Notes under the pieces: model-generated
Databases searched by the model: none
What the model saw: the letters and a program-made list of their open reading frames with translations, nothing else
Told to the model about the DNA's origin: nothing
Source of the DNA: Haloechinothrix aidingensis
GTDB lineage: Bacteria > Actinomycetota > Actinomycetes > Mycobacteriales > Pseudonocardiaceae
Direction of reading: 5' to 3'
Assembly (NCBI RefSeq): GCF_013450155.1
Contig: NZ_JACCKD010000005.1
Coordinates: 1-64,000, forward strand
DNA length: 64,000 nt
Position numbers and translations under genes: made by a program
Shown: positions 17,832-27,833 of the stretch, one piece after another
Layout: the number at the start of each line of letters is the position of its first letter
How positions within the stretch are numbered: position 1 is the first letter of the stretch

Positions 17832-19118
17832 TCAGTCTATGGGCTTGAATGTGCTACCGACTTTGGTGCCGGCAGTGAATGTCATGGGGAGTGCGACCCA
17901 GCTTTGGTTGACGCCGACGTCCGGCGAGATCGTTGGGTTGGAGTCGACAACGTAATCGGGCATTCGTTCGAGGACTTGCCACAAGACTGTTTCGAGTTCG
18001 AGCCGCGCGATGTGCTGGCCGATGCAGCGGTGTGCACCCAGGCCGAAGGCGGCATGTCGATTGGGTGAGCGTTGCAGGTCGACTTGCTCCGGGTTGTGAA
18101 ACACTGTCGGGTCGAAATTTGCTGCGGAGAACATCATGAGAAGCCGTTCACCCGGGTGGATCTTCTGGCCAGCGATCTCATAAGGGCACGTGGCAGTACG
18201 GGCGAGTCCGCTGACAGGCGCAGACACGCGGAGGAACTCCTCGATCGCGGTCTTCATGAGCTCCGGACCGCCCGACTTCAGCCGTTCCCGCTCTTGCGGG
18301 TGCTCGCCCAGCCACTTAACCGCTGCTGTCATAGCGGCGGTCGTGGTATCAACACCACCAGCCACGAGGAGGACCGCGTGCAGGAGAATCTCATCATGCG
18401 TGAGCCGGCGCCCATCGAACTCGGTCGTACAGAGGAACGTGATGAGGTCCGCGGACTCATCGGTTCCCGGATTTTGCTGCCGATCAGTGATCAGCTCGCT
18501 TAGCTCCTGCATCACCGTCATCATCTCCTGCACGGCCTCGGCGTGGCCGGCAGAACCAGGCGCGTACATCGTTGTGTGATGATTCGCATCCGCCCACACC
18601 CGCCAGTTATCCGTGTTAGCACCCAGCATCATCATCGTGAGCGCAGCAGGGACCGGAGAAGAGATGTCCTGAACGAACTCACACGAACCGTCCTCGATCA
18701 CTCGATCGATGAACGCGGTCACCAAATCCTCGACGACCGGGCGCCATCCCTCAACGGCCTTCGGAGTGAAGAACGGCATGAGCTTCTTCCGGATCGCCGT
18801 GTGCTCCGGAGGATCCATCTCGATAAATCCGAGCGGAACCGGATACGTCGGTGGGATGGTCACCCCCTCGAAGCCTTGACGATTCCCTTCTGGATCATGG
18901 TCCGAGGAGAACGACTTGTCATCACGAGAGATCTCCCGGATCTGCGGGTACCCTGTGACCAGCCAATAACCCCCATGGGCCTCCGTCCACGCCACCGGGC
19001 ACTTCTCTCGGTACTCATTCATCAGCGGACCAACGCCAAGATCCGTTACCTGCGCCGATAGCTCCGGGGAGTGATGGTCAAAGTCGACCACAACCCGTTC
19101 TTCGTTATCGTCGGACAC
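17832..19118 (-). CDS. Cytochrome P450 monooxygenase (428 aa)
   Basis: Soluble bacterial class I P450. I-helix oxygen motif AGGVDTT (253-259), K-helix EFLR (294-297), heme loop AFGLGAHRCIG (357-367) with Cys365 as ligand. The N-terminal DFDHHSPELS and later GYWLVTGYPQIREI are typical of family members acting on hydrophobic substrates. GTG 19118 is chosen because of a near-perfect AAGGAGG upstream; the frame stays open to 19199 without one. First gene of a P450-GMC operon, divergent from an aldehyde dehydrogenase. Redox partners could be the ferredoxin and reductase at 26.1-27.8 kb or the 3Fe-4S ferredoxin at 6.3 kb. Confidence 0.93.
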   Translation of the reverse strand: MSDDNEERVVVDFDHHSPELSAQVTDLGVGPLMNEYREKCPVAWTEAHGGYWLVTGYPQIREISRDDKSFSSDHDPEGNRQGFEGVTIPPTYPVPLGFIEMDPPEHTAIRKKLMPFFTPKAVEGWRPVVEDLVTAFIDRVIEDGSCEFVQDISSPVPAALTMMMLGANTDNWRVWADANHHTTMYAPGSAGHAEAVQEMMTVMQELSELITDRQQNPGTDESADLITFLCTTEFDGRRLTHDEILLHAVLLVAGGVDTTTAAMTAAVKWLGEHPQERERLKSGGPELMKTAIEEFLRVSAPVSGLARTATCPYEIAGQKIHPGERLLMMFSAANFDPTVFHNPEQVDLQRSPNRHAAFGLGAHRCIGQHIARLELETVLWQVLERMPDYVVDSNPTISPDVGVNQSWVALPMTFTAGTKVGSTFKPID

Positions 19119-19199
19119 TGAGATCCTCCTTAATGCCTGCGTCGCAACAGGGGCCACCGTGCGGCAGTTACGCGTGCCAACGTCCTGATCCAGAGCCAA

Positions 19200-19530
19200 G
19201 CCCAGCCACGGCTGTGTACAGCATCAAGAAGTTGACAGGATGACGGATTTTGTTCGTTGCCTCAGAATGCTCGCACCCGCCTCCCCTTGTCAAGTCGTCC
19301 TGCCGGGTCGCGACACAGCAGTCGGAGCCACGTCCCCCGACCCGGGGCCGGTTGACGTGGGGGTGGTTGACCTGGGGGTGCACGGACCGGGGGCGCGAGG
19401 TACGATGGGAATCTAAATGTATTAGTTATATACGGTCAGGGCTGGATGGCGGTACGTCCATTCATCGGCACCACAGATCGACAGCGACGCACGGCTGACG
19501 GCAGGACCGTGCGCGAGAGAGGATGACCTG
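19200..19530. promoter_or_regulatory. Divergent control region between P450 and aldehyde dehydrogenase
   Basis: No gene. Holds TTGACAGGATGACGG near 19232, a tandem 15-bp repeat GTTGAC(G/C)TGGGGGTG at about 19352-19381, and an AT-rich TATTAGTTATA (19420-19430) within GTATTAGTTATATAC about 100 bp before the dehydrogenase start. These are candidate binding sites for a shared regulator; no regulator gene is adjacent. Confidence 0.4.
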
Positions 19531-21123
19531 ATGCCGGCTAAGACCACCAAAGCGAGCGCTCGCACCAAATCCCCCGACCCCGACCTCATTGAGATCAGGT
19601 GTCCCGCCGATGATCGTTTCGTCGGCACAGTGCCCAATCTCGGGCCAGCCGAGGTCGCCGCAGCTGCCAAGCAGCTACGAGAGGCGCAACCGGAGTGGGA
19701 GGCTCTCGGACCTCAAGGGCGCGCTGTACATATGTTCAGATTCCTTGACTGGATACTGGATAATGAGCGCAGCCTTGTCGAGCTCATCCAGCAGGAGACC
19801 GGGAAGTCGTGGGGCGATGCCTCGCTCGAGATCACCATGGCTCTCGATCTGATCAATTACTACGCTGGTCACGCCGAGGAGTTCCTAGCCGACCGCGAGG
19901 TTCGGTCGTGGGGTGCTGCTGGGCTCAACAAGCGGCTGCGAGTGTACGCTCGTCCATACCAGCTGGTCGGGATGATCACACCGTGGAACGGACCGCTCGG
20001 GGGCCCGATGCTGGATGGTATCGCAGCCATGATGGCGGGGGCTGCCGTACTCTTCAAGCCGTCAGAATTCACTCCGCTTACATGGGCAGAAGCGACCCGC
20101 GGGTGGGTCGAGGACATCAATGCGCCGCCAGTTATCGCAAACGTCACCGGTGGCCCGGAAACCGGAGCCGCAGTAGTCGATGAAGTCGACATGGTCATGT
20201 TCACTGGATCTCCCAAGACGGGCCGAAAGATCGCAGCCAGAGCGGGCGAGCGCCTGATTCCCGCGAGCCTGGAGCTAGGCGGCAAGGATGCGATGATCGT
20301 ACTGTCCGACGCTGATCTCGAGCGTGCCTCGAGCGCGGCAACCTGGGGTGCCATGATGAGTTCTGGGCAGGCCTGCATCTCCATAGAACGAGCCTATGTC
20401 GAAGCTCCCGTATACGATGAGTTCGTATCGAAGGTGACCTCGAAGGTCAAAGATCTCCGCCAGGGCATGGACGCACCAGGCAGTTTCGATACCGAGATCG
20501 GCGCCATGGTCACCGACGCACAGCTCGATACCGTCGAACGTCACGTCGAGGACGCGGTTGCAAAGGGGGCGAAGATACTCACCGGTGGACGTCGGAGCAG
20601 CGAAGGTCGCTTCTTCGAGCCCACTGTCTTGACTGGCGTAGATCACTCGATGCTGTGCATGCGTGACGAAACGTTCGGCCCCACATTGCCCATCATGAAA
20701 GTTGCCAATGAACAAGAGGCTCTTGCCATGGCAAACGATTCCAGCTATGGCCTGAACTCTAGCGTATGGACGCGCGACTCCGTGCGCGCCGACCGCGTGG
20801 CTCGAAACATCGAAGCCGGAGCAGTGAACATCAACGATGCTCTGGTTAGTACATTCATGCTGCCGGTGCCCATGAGCGGATGGAAGGATTCCGGGGTCGG
20901 AAGTCGCTCCGGTGGTGCGGCAGGGATGCTCAAGTTCTGTCGACAACAGAGCGTAGTCGCGGAACGCGTTCGTTTGGGTTCCGAACCTCATTGGTATCCC
21001 TACATACCGTGGAAGAACCGGCTCATGGCTCGGATGGCCCGGCTTATTGGTGCACGCGACTGGCGCCGTCGTTTAGGTCTGTCCCCGAAGACGCGCATCG
21101 AAGACCGTAGAAGGAAGGTCTAA
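19531..21123 (+). CDS. NAD(P)-dependent aldehyde dehydrogenase (530 aa)
   Basis: Oxidises an aldehyde to a carboxylic acid. Conserved features: TPWNGPLGGPM substrate/cofactor loop (150-160), FTGSPKTGRKIA (224-235), catalytic Glu248 in LELGGKDA, nucleophile Cys282 in SSGQACISIERAYV, and the SSYGLNSSVWTRD tail block. A C-terminal extension of about 40 basic residues (ARDWRRRLGL, RIEDRRRKV) is longer than usual. ATG 19531 follows AGAGGATGACCTG. Divergent from P450-GMC; together the three would take C-H to alcohol, aldehyde and acid. Confidence 0.93.
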   Translation: MPAKTTKASARTKSPDPDLIEIRCPADDRFVGTVPNLGPAEVAAAAKQLREAQPEWEALGPQGRAVHMFRFLDWILDNERSLVELIQQETGKSWGDASLEITMALDLINYYAGHAEEFLADREVRSWGAAGLNKRLRVYARPYQLVGMITPWNGPLGGPMLDGIAAMMAGAAVLFKPSEFTPLTWAEATRGWVEDINAPPVIANVTGGPETGAAVVDEVDMVMFTGSPKTGRKIAARAGERLIPASLELGGKDAMIVLSDADLERASSAATWGAMMSSGQACISIERAYVEAPVYDEFVSKVTSKVKDLRQGMDAPGSFDTEIGAMVTDAQLDTVERHVEDAVAKGAKILTGGRRSSEGRFFEPTVLTGVDHSMLCMRDETFGPTLPIMKVANEQEALAMANDSSYGLNSSVWTRDSVRADRVARNIEAGAVNINDALVSTFMLPVPMSGWKDSGVGSRSGGAAGMLKFCRQQSVVAERVRLGSEPHWYPYIPWKNRLMARMARLIGARDWRRRLGLSPKTRIEDRRRKV

Positions 21124-21277
21124 AAACGAAGTCCCGGCTGCGGGGCACGCCTTTACGGATCCGTGGCTGCATCCCGATCGGCGCCCATCGCTTCCCAGCG
21201 GCCACCAACCAGGTCAACACCGCCGCGACCTGGGTGTGACCTTGTGAACCGTCACGGTTAAGGGACCGGCTTCGGTT

Positions 21278-22270
21278 TCAGATCAGCGCCGGTCGGCGTG
21301 GCGGTTGTTGAGCGTAGTACGTGGACTCGTACTCGGCCGGGCTCAAGTAGTCCAGGTGGGAGTGCAGGCGCGTTTTGTTGTACCAGTCGCACCACTCCAT
21401 GAGGGCGAACTCGACTTCGGTGAGTGTCGTGAACGGTCCGTGCCGCTTGACGACCCAGGTCTTGAACAGGCCGATGATCGATTCCGCCAGGGCGTTGTCG
21501 TAGGCGTTGCCAACCGAACCAATCGACGCCGAGAGTCCGTGTATGGCAAGGGATTCAGTGAATTTCACAGAGGTGTACTGGGCGCCCCGGCATCCGTGTG
21601 GAATATCAGGTCAGGCTCGACCGGATGACCATAGTGGTCGCGCCGCCACACCGCTATGTTGAGTACCTTGGTAACCAGCGCTGCCGTCTTCGAACTCGCC
21701 CGCGGCCCAGCCGACGATCGCGCGGGAGAACGCGTCGAACACAAAAGCCACATACGCCCACCCGATCCAGGTCGACACGTACGTGAAACCGGCGACCCAC
21801 ACGTGGTTCAGTGCGGCAGCAGTGAAGTTTCGGTTAACCTTGGCACCAGAACGTATCCCGTCCTTGGCCGGAATCATGGTCCGGTGTTTCCGGCCCTTGA
21901 CCACACCATTGGAGCCCGCCTCCCGCATCAACCGGTCGACCGTGCAGAACGCCACCCCGTGGCCCTGTCGCCGCAGGTAACGGGTAATCTTCCGCCGTCC
22001 ATACATCGCTTCGGGCCGAGCCTGCAGATCACGCAGGGCAGTTTAGACCTGCGCGTCCGTGATGCCACGGTCCGAGGCCGGCCGATGGAGGGCCTTGCGG
22101 TAGGTCCGTGGCGTGATCTGCATCCCGTGCGCGCGCAATGCGCGGCAGATCGACTCGACGCCATAGACCTGACGGTATTCGTCGATGAACCCGACGATCA
22201 GCGATGTCGCAGGTCGAGTTCCCGCGCGAAGAACTTGAGGCAAGCTTCAGGATCTCGTTGGTCTGCTTGA
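21278..22270 (-). pseudogene. IS3-family OrfB (catalytic part), split by frameshifts
   Basis: Three collinear pieces: FFARELDLRHRSLIVGFIDE to RALRAHGMQITPRTYRKALH (ends in a stop near 22046); MYGRRKITRYLRRQGH through NHVWVAGFTYVSTW and VFDAFSRAIVGW (22006 to about 21650, the first catalytic Asp region); and GSVGNAYDNALAESIIGLFK to LDYLSPAEYE (21568-21278, with the catalytic Glu). At least two frame changes separate them. Confidence 0.85.
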
Positions 22271-22523
22271 GATTTCGGTTCTCTTTCCGCAGCCGCTGCA
22301 GCTCTTCCCTCTCGACCGACGACAGGCCCGATACGGTCGGCTCGCCCGCTAGTTCGCCGGCGGCGAGGGCCTTCTTGATCCACAACCGCAGCGTCTCGTG
22401 ATGCATATCGACAAGCGGGCCGATCGCGCGAGCAGCGGCATACGCGGATCCGTACTCATCGAGCCGGTCGAGAACCAGACGCACAGCCTTCTCCCGGACT
22501 TCGGGCGGGTAACGCTTCGACAT
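22029..22523 (-). CDS. IS3-family OrfA (DNA-binding part of transposase)
   Basis: From ATG 22523: KRYPPEVREKAVRLVLDRLD, a helix-turn-helix (DMHHETLRLWIKKA), and the leucine-rich dimerisation helix EREELQRLRKENRNLKQTNE. Sequence after about residue 105 (from ILKLASS on) is the frame running past the normal -1 frameshift site into orfB and is unlikely to be meaningful. Confidence 0.75.
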   Translation of the reverse strand: MSKRYPPEVREKAVRLVLDRLDEYGSAYAAARAIGPLVDMHHETLRLWIKKALAAGELAGEPTVSGLSSVEREELQRLRKENRNLKQTNEILKLASSSSRGNSTCDIADRRVHRRIPSGLWRRVDLPRIARARDADHATDLPQGPPSAGLGPWHHGRAGLNCPA

Positions 22524-22642
22524 GATGGTGACCATCTTCGTCTACGCAAGAAGCGGCCCCCAAACCGTGACGGTTCAGTTCAGGATCGTAGGTGAGCTAT
22601 GCCGGGGTACTCACTCTGATGCGCGACGAGGCCGCCGCAGGA

Positions 22643-23179
22643 TTATGGCGCGGGCCGGCCAGCGGCTTCTCGCTCGCGGGCGCGGGCCATGATGCCCTCG
22701 TCACTGCAGAAGCCACTCTGGTGGCGTTTCAGGCACAGCAGCCCGAGCAGGCGGTGGTTGGTGTCGATAACCGCTAGACGGCGTCCGGAGGCGACGAGGC
22801 GTTCATGAATGGCGATGATGCGTTCGTCGGGATTGGTGGTGCGGTCTGTCAGTCTTGCCAGGGGTAGGGCCAAGTCGGTGGGAGCTCGCGTGCTGAGCAG
22901 GTCGGTTCGCAACAACGTGCCATGCAGGACGCCGTCGTCTACCAGTAAGAGCATGCGCACGTGAAGGTCGTCGTCGAATATTGCCCGGGCTTCTTCGAGG
23001 CTTGTGTCGATCGGAAGCGTTTTTGGGCGGGTGACCATCACCTCGGCCGCGGTGTGTTGGGCGAACTCGGCCCCCAGCTGCGTCTCGGCACCGAGGGTGT
23101 GGGCGCGCGTGCAGTAGCGCTCCGAGGTCTGCAAGATGACAACCTCCTTCGCGTCGTGGGTCCCAGCGAGCGACATCAC
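22643..23179 (-). CDS. CBS-domain protein (178 aa)
   Basis: Paired CBS motifs, usually adenylate-binding regulatory modules. First: AAEVMVTRPKTLPIDTSLEE to MLLLVDDGVLHGTLLRTDLL; second: DERIIAIHERLVASGRRLAV to DTNHRLLGLLCLKR. A short Arg/Glu-rich tail follows. The start is uncertain (GTG 23179 or ATG 23176; no clear ribosome site). No catalytic partner domain; the regulated target is unknown. Sits between a dead IS3 and an unidentified fragment. Confidence 0.7.
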   Translation of the reverse strand: MMSLAGTHDAKEVVILQTSERYCTRAHTLGAETQLGAEFAQHTAAEVMVTRPKTLPIDTSLEEARAIFDDDLHVRMLLLVDDGVLHGTLLRTDLLSTRAPTDLALPLARLTDRTTNPDERIIAIHERLVASGRRLAVIDTNHRLLGLLCLKRHQSGFCSDEGIMARAREREAAGRPAP

Positions 23180-23316
23180 GTGCGGGTTGACTTGGTTGCG
23201 GAGCAGACTTCCGTGGATATGTAACTCATCATCGTATTATGTGAAACAGGGAAGTGCCATTGACGTGGCTACCAAGGAAACACCACCCCCGACCCTACAT
23301 TCAGGTCGGACCTTGA

Positions 23317-23616
23317 GCGGCGCATCTGCGGCAAAAGGCACTCCTGATCTGGGACGACGCGAAGTACTGCGGCCCGTATCTGACCAAGGTCGAGCAGCGC
23401 CTTCGAGGTGAACGTTACCGGGTGGTCGCGGGGTTTGGAAGTCACCGGCCAGGCTCTGAGGAGATCGTGCCGCCTGCCGGGCAGCCGCTGCTGCGCGGTC
23501 TGGCCGACAAGCCCGGCCTTACCGCGGGCCTGTCGCGGATGCTGGCCGGCGCCCGGCTGCTGGTGCAACGGGTTGACAGGGTCACTCCGACTGGCCTACC
23601 TTATCCCTTTAGGTAA
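23317..23616 (+). pseudogene. Unidentified open-frame remnant
   Basis: Open frame without a good start, containing ALLIWDDAKYCGPYLTKVEQ then VVAGFGSH, later PLLRGLADKPGLTAGLSRML, which loosely recalls the N-terminus of IS1380-type transposases. Composition is gene-like but both ends are abrupt. Identity unresolved. Confidence 0.3.
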
Positions 23617-23830
23617 AGTTGGAAGAGAGGCCTGAGCCTTCGACACGCCGGAAGTCTTCGAGTTCCGCGTGGTCGAGAGTGCACATGGTGGACCGCACCG
23701 ACATGGCCGGTCTCTGTCGTCAGTCAGGTGGAGACGAAGAGAATCTGACCACCGATAGGGGCGCGGGATGCCGAGCGCGGCCAGCCTCACCGTCGTAGGG
23801 ATGATTCGAAGTATCGCCCGATAGGATGTG

Positions 23831-26039
23831 ATGGCACATATGTCCACGCGTACTCGTGAGAAGCGCACTTACTGCGGGATCTGTGAGGCAGTGTGCGGGC
23901 TCATCGCGACCGTCGACGAGATGGAGACGGAGGTCAGCGTCCGCCCGGACAATGACCACCCGTTGTCGGCGGGTTTCGCGTGTGCCAAGGGTATGGCGTA
24001 CCCCGATGCCCGGAACGACCCGGACCGGGTGACTCGGCCGTTGAAGCGCCAGCCTGATGGCTCGTTCGCGGAGGTCGATTGGGAGCAAGCGCTTGACGAG
24101 ATCGCAAGCAGGCTCAAGGACGTCATCGACCGGTACGGTAGCGAGTCGGTGGGCCTCAACGGCGGAAACCCGATCGGGTCCAATTATGGGTTATTTCTGA
24201 GCCTCTTCGGGATGGCTGCCGCACTTGGTACCAAGCACTTCTATATCGCGGCCTCTAGTCGACGTCAACAACTACTGGGTCGTCGGGGAGCTGCTGTACG
24301 GCCACGCACTCGTGAACTCGTTTCCGGACCTCGACCGCACTGATCACCTAGTGATGATCGGTGCCAACCCGGTTGTGTCGCACGGGAGCATGATGACCGT
24401 CGGCCGAGTCCGCGAGACCCTGCTTGAGATCCCTCGGCGCGGCGGACGCGTAACGGTTGTCGATCCACGCCGGTCCGAGACCGCTAGACTGTTCGAGCAT
24501 GTGCCGATCCGACCTGATGCGGACGCTTGGCTGTTGGCCGGCATGCTACGTGTGATATTCGACGAGGAGCTGCAGGACAATGAGGCTCTTGCGCGCCAAA
24601 CCACTGGTGCCGACTTCCTGCGTCGGCTGGTGGCGGGGGTCGACCTCGACCGGGTCGAGCACGAGACCCGAATATCTATCGACAAGATCGCTCAGCTCGC
24701 GCGTGACGTGGCGAACGCGCCTTCTGCGGCCGTATACGGCCGATGTGGGGCTTCCTTGGGTGCCCGCTCCACATTGGTGAAGTACCTGATCGACGCTGTC
24801 AACTTCGTGACGGGGAACCTAGATCGCGAAGGGGGTATGATCTTCGGTTATCCCATGATCAATCTGGAGAAGTTGCTGTATCGCTTTGGACTTACCGGAT
24901 ACGACCGCTGGCGCACGCGAGTGGACGACTTTCCCGAGGTGATAGGCACCTCGCCGCTGGCTACGCTAGCCCGCGAGATCACGACGCCCGGCAAAGGACA
25001 GCTCAGGGCGCTGATCTCGGCGTGTTCCAACGTGGCGAACACCGGTCCGGCATGCGAAGAGATCGACGCGGCGCTTCCGCAACTGGATCTGTTTGTTTCC
25101 CTCGACCTCTACCGGACGGAGACCAACCGTCATGCCGACTTCATCCTGCCCTCTGCCCACGCGCTTGAGCGTGACAACTTTCCAATATTCACACAGGGGC
25201 ACAGCTACGTCCCCGTGGCGAAGTGGAGTGAAGCCGTCGTGCACGCCCGCGGAGAAGCCAAGGATGACTCGTGGAGCCTCGATCAGATCTGCCGCCGAAC
25301 CAGGCTTGTGCCTTCGCCCCTGAAAGTCGGGAGATTGTTAGGACGGGTCGGCATCCGACCCAAGCCTGCGACTATGGTCGATCTGTTACTGCGAACCGGT
25401 AAACACGGTGACTGGTTCGGCCTGCGCCGTGGCGGCCTTAGTCGACGCAAGCTGTTGGCGAGCGGCCCGCTCAAGCTCGCCGACCGATGCCCGACCGGCA
25501 CCCTCCAAAAGCATGTGTTCCACAAGGACGGCAAGGTGCACCTGGAACACGAGATAATCGAGTCGGAGTTTCAGCGGATGCTCGACTCACCCGCGCCTGA
25601 GGTGGGCGAGTTGCGCTTAATCAATCAGCGCCAGCTGCGCGGCCAGAACTCAAGTCTGAACAACATCCCGAAACTAATGGTCGGTGATCGGAGCCAGCGA
25701 CTGTCGGTCAATCCGCAAGACGCCGAGGCCGTGGAAGTACTGGACGGCGAGACGGTCGAATTGACTTCCCAGTACGGGACGGGGACGATCACGGTCCCGG
25801 TGAGCACAACCGACGACGTCGCACCCGGGGCGGCTGCGCTGCCGCCAGGTTTCGGCCACAACGGCGGCTGGCAAGTCGCGAATGCCGCCGGCGGTGCGCG
25901 GTACAACGTACTCACACCCAGTCATCGAGAGAATGTCGATTTGCCCTCTGGTAACGCGAAGCTCAACGGGATCAAGGTAACGATGCGCCCTGTGCGAAAC
26001 GATAGCCGGTCCAGGTCGCTCGGTCAGATCGACGCATGA
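23831..26039 (+). pseudogene. Molybdopterin-dependent oxidoreductase (formate dehydrogenase/nitrate reductase-like), one frameshift
   Basis: The N-terminal piece carries the 4Fe-4S motif TYCGICEAVCG plus GFACAKG, then WEQALDEIASRLKDVIDRYG. Near 24250, after KHFYIAA, the frame shifts by one extra base; removing it gives a continuous reading into VDVNNYWVVGELLYGHALVN. The second piece has GANPVVSHGSMMT, VTVVDPRRSETA, FILPSAHALERDNFP and the C-terminal molydopterin-dinucleotide domain (LSVNPQDAEAVEVLDGETVE). About 735 residues if repaired. Everything except the one base looks healthy, so the shift is recent or a sequencing error. Followed by a ferredoxin and a ferredoxin reductase. Confidence 0.85.
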
Positions 26040-26158
26040 GGCTTGACCATGAGCAACGATACGCGATGTGAGACCGGCACGGCCTGGCGTCCTGATTCCT
26101 GGTGTGGAGGTATCCACCCAGCCTGCGACCGTTGCCGTCCGGACGAGAGGAGTTCAAC

Positions 26159-26425
26159 ATGGCTTTCGTGATCACTGGCACGTGCGTGGCGGATTACTCG
26201 TGCGTTGAGGTGTGCCCGTCGAACTGCATACACCCAGGTCCGGAGGAGCCAGGATTCGAGCAGGCCGAGCAGCTCTACATCGATCCGCACGAGTGCATCG
26301 ACTGCGATGCGTGCCTAGAAGTGTGCCCAGTCGATGCGATTTTCCCGGCAGACGACATTCCGGCGCAGTGGCAGCACTATACGCAGGTAAACGCCGACTA
26401 CTTCCGGAGTGACGGCCATGATTGA
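26159..26425 (+). CDS. Bacterial-type 7Fe/8Fe ferredoxin (88 aa)
   Basis: Two cluster motifs: CVADYSCVEVCPSNCIHPG in the first half and CIDCDACLEVCPVDAIFP in the second, the pattern of 3Fe-4S plus 4Fe-4S ferredoxins. ATG 26159 follows GAGGAG. Its stop overlaps the start of the reductase gene by 8 nt, so the two are translationally coupled. Likely carries electrons between the reductase and a P450 or the molybdoenzyme. Confidence 0.93.
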   Translation: MAFVITGTCVADYSCVEVCPSNCIHPGPEEPGFEQAEQLYIDPHECIDCDACLEVCPVDAIFPADDIPAQWQHYTQVNADYFRSDGHD

Positions 26426-27833
26426 CAGCCGCCCGTTTCGAGTTGCAATCGTCGGGGCTGGACCCGCGGGAATGTACGCTGCGCGCCACTTGCTGGAGCC
26501 GCCTGCAGGGACGTACCTCGACGGCAGGTTAGTGAACCTGGCAACTTGTCCTGTCGAGGTCGACGTGCTCGAGCGGCTGCCCACCCCATGGGGGCTGATC
26601 CGTGGAGGTGTCGCGCCCGACCACCCCGAGAAGAAGGCCATCACCCGCGTATTCGACGAGGTCGTGCGGCGACCGGGCTTCCGATTCTTCGGGAACGTCG
26701 AGGTCGGCCGGGATGTGCTTCCGCAGGAGCTGTCGGCCTGGTACGACGCGGTGATCTACGCGGTCGGCGCCGCCGGCGACACGCACATGGGCATCGAAGG
26801 TGAGGACCTGCCCGGCTGCTACTCGGCGCGCGAGTTCGTTGCCTGGTACAACGGCCACCCCGATCACAGCGACCTGGACATCGACCTGTCCGTCGAGCGG
26901 GCGGTGGTGATCGGCAACGGGAACGTCGCCATGGACGTCGCGCGCATCCTGACCACCCCGATCGACGTCCTCGAGCGGACCGACATCGCGGACTACGCGC
27001 TAGCTGCGCTGCGGGCCAGCCGCGTCCGCGAAGTGATAGTGCTGGGCAGGCGCGGACATCTGCACGGCGCGTTCAACAACCCCGAGCTCGAGGAGCTCGG
27101 CGAGCTCCCCGGAGTGGACATTGTGGTGGAAGGTGAGGACCTGCCCGGCGACGGTGAGGTCGTCTTGGACGACGCGGACGCGGCGACGCTGCGCAAGGTG
27201 GACACCCTGCGGCGGTACGCCCATCGGCCGATCGTTGGCCATCCCCGGCGGATCGTGCTGCGGTTCCTCACGTCACCCGTGGAGCTGCTGGGCCACGACC
27301 GGGTCGAGGGCCTGCTCGCCTCCCGCAACCATCTCGAACACGACCCCGCCACCGGCCGGTTGCGGGCGCGGCCGACCGGCGAGGAGGCCGTCATCGACGC
27401 CGGCCTCGTGCTGCGTGCCATCGGCTATTTCGGCACCCCCATTGCCGGGTTGCCGTTCGACGACCACAAGGGCGTCATCCCCAGCGCGGACGGCCGCGTC
27501 CTTGACCACGGCACACCGGTACCGGGCACCTACGTCACCGGCTGGGTCAAACGTGGTCCGAACGGCATTATCGGCACCAACAAGAAGTGCGCTCGCGATA
27601 CCGTCCGGTCGTTCTGGGCGGACGCCCACGCAGGTCGCCTACCCAGAGCTGACACGGTGGACGCACCGACCGTTCGCGAGATCGTCAAGCAAAGGCAGCC
27701 TGCTCTCGTCGAATATGACGGGTGGAAGGCGATCGACCATCATGAGCGACAGTCTGGGCAGGTCCTGGGACGACCGCGAATCAAGCTCACTAACACGACC
27801 GATCTTGTGGCGCAGGCCAGATGCCACCAGTGA
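26418..27833 (+). CDS. fprA: Ferredoxin/adrenodoxin-type NADP+ reductase, FprA family (471 aa)
   Basis: FAD enzyme exchanging electrons between NADPH and ferredoxin. FAD fold FRVAIVGAGPAGMYAARHLL at the start; VLERLPTPWGLIRGGVAPDHP is the family fingerprint; the NADP fold is AVVIGNGNVAMDVARIL; the C-terminal block is YVTGWVKRGPNGIIGTNKK. Full length for FprA. ATG 26418 lies within the ferredoxin 3' end (a GTG at 26409 is also possible). Can supply the window's P450s. Confidence 0.93.
   Translation: MIDSRPFRVAIVGAGPAGMYAARHLLEPPAGTYLDGRLVNLATCPVEVDVLERLPTPWGLIRGGVAPDHPEKKAITRVFDEVVRRPGFRFFGNVEVGRDVLPQELSAWYDAVIYAVGAAGDTHMGIEGEDLPGCYSAREFVAWYNGHPDHSDLDIDLSVERAVVIGNGNVAMDVARILTTPIDVLERTDIADYALAALRASRVREVIVLGRRGHLHGAFNNPELEELGELPGVDIVVEGEDLPGDGEVVLDDADAATLRKVDTLRRYAHRPIVGHPRRIVLRFLTSPVELLGHDRVEGLLASRNHLEHDPATGRLRARPTGEEAVIDAGLVLRAIGYFGTPIAGLPFDDHKGVIPSADGRVLDHGTPVPGTYVTGWVKRGPNGIIGTNKKCARDTVRSFWADAHAGRLPRADTVDAPTVREIVKQRQPALVEYDGWKAIDHHERQSGQVLGRPRIKLTNTTDLVAQARCHQ

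Larger units (their letters stand above)
21245..22577 (-). mobile_element. IS3-family element with decayed orfB
   Basis: TGAACCGTCACGGTTAAGGGACC at 21245-21267 is matched, read inward from 22577, by TGAACCGTCACGGTTTGGGGGCC. The ends bound an IS3-type orfA-orfB pair on the minus strand. OrfA is whole but orfB is split into three frames, so the element is dead unless helped. Confidence 0.85.

Noticed and set aside
21242-22580. Search for a 3-bp duplication around the IS3 element
   Set aside because: Left TTG and right GTT do not match; the ends are kept but no duplication is claimed.
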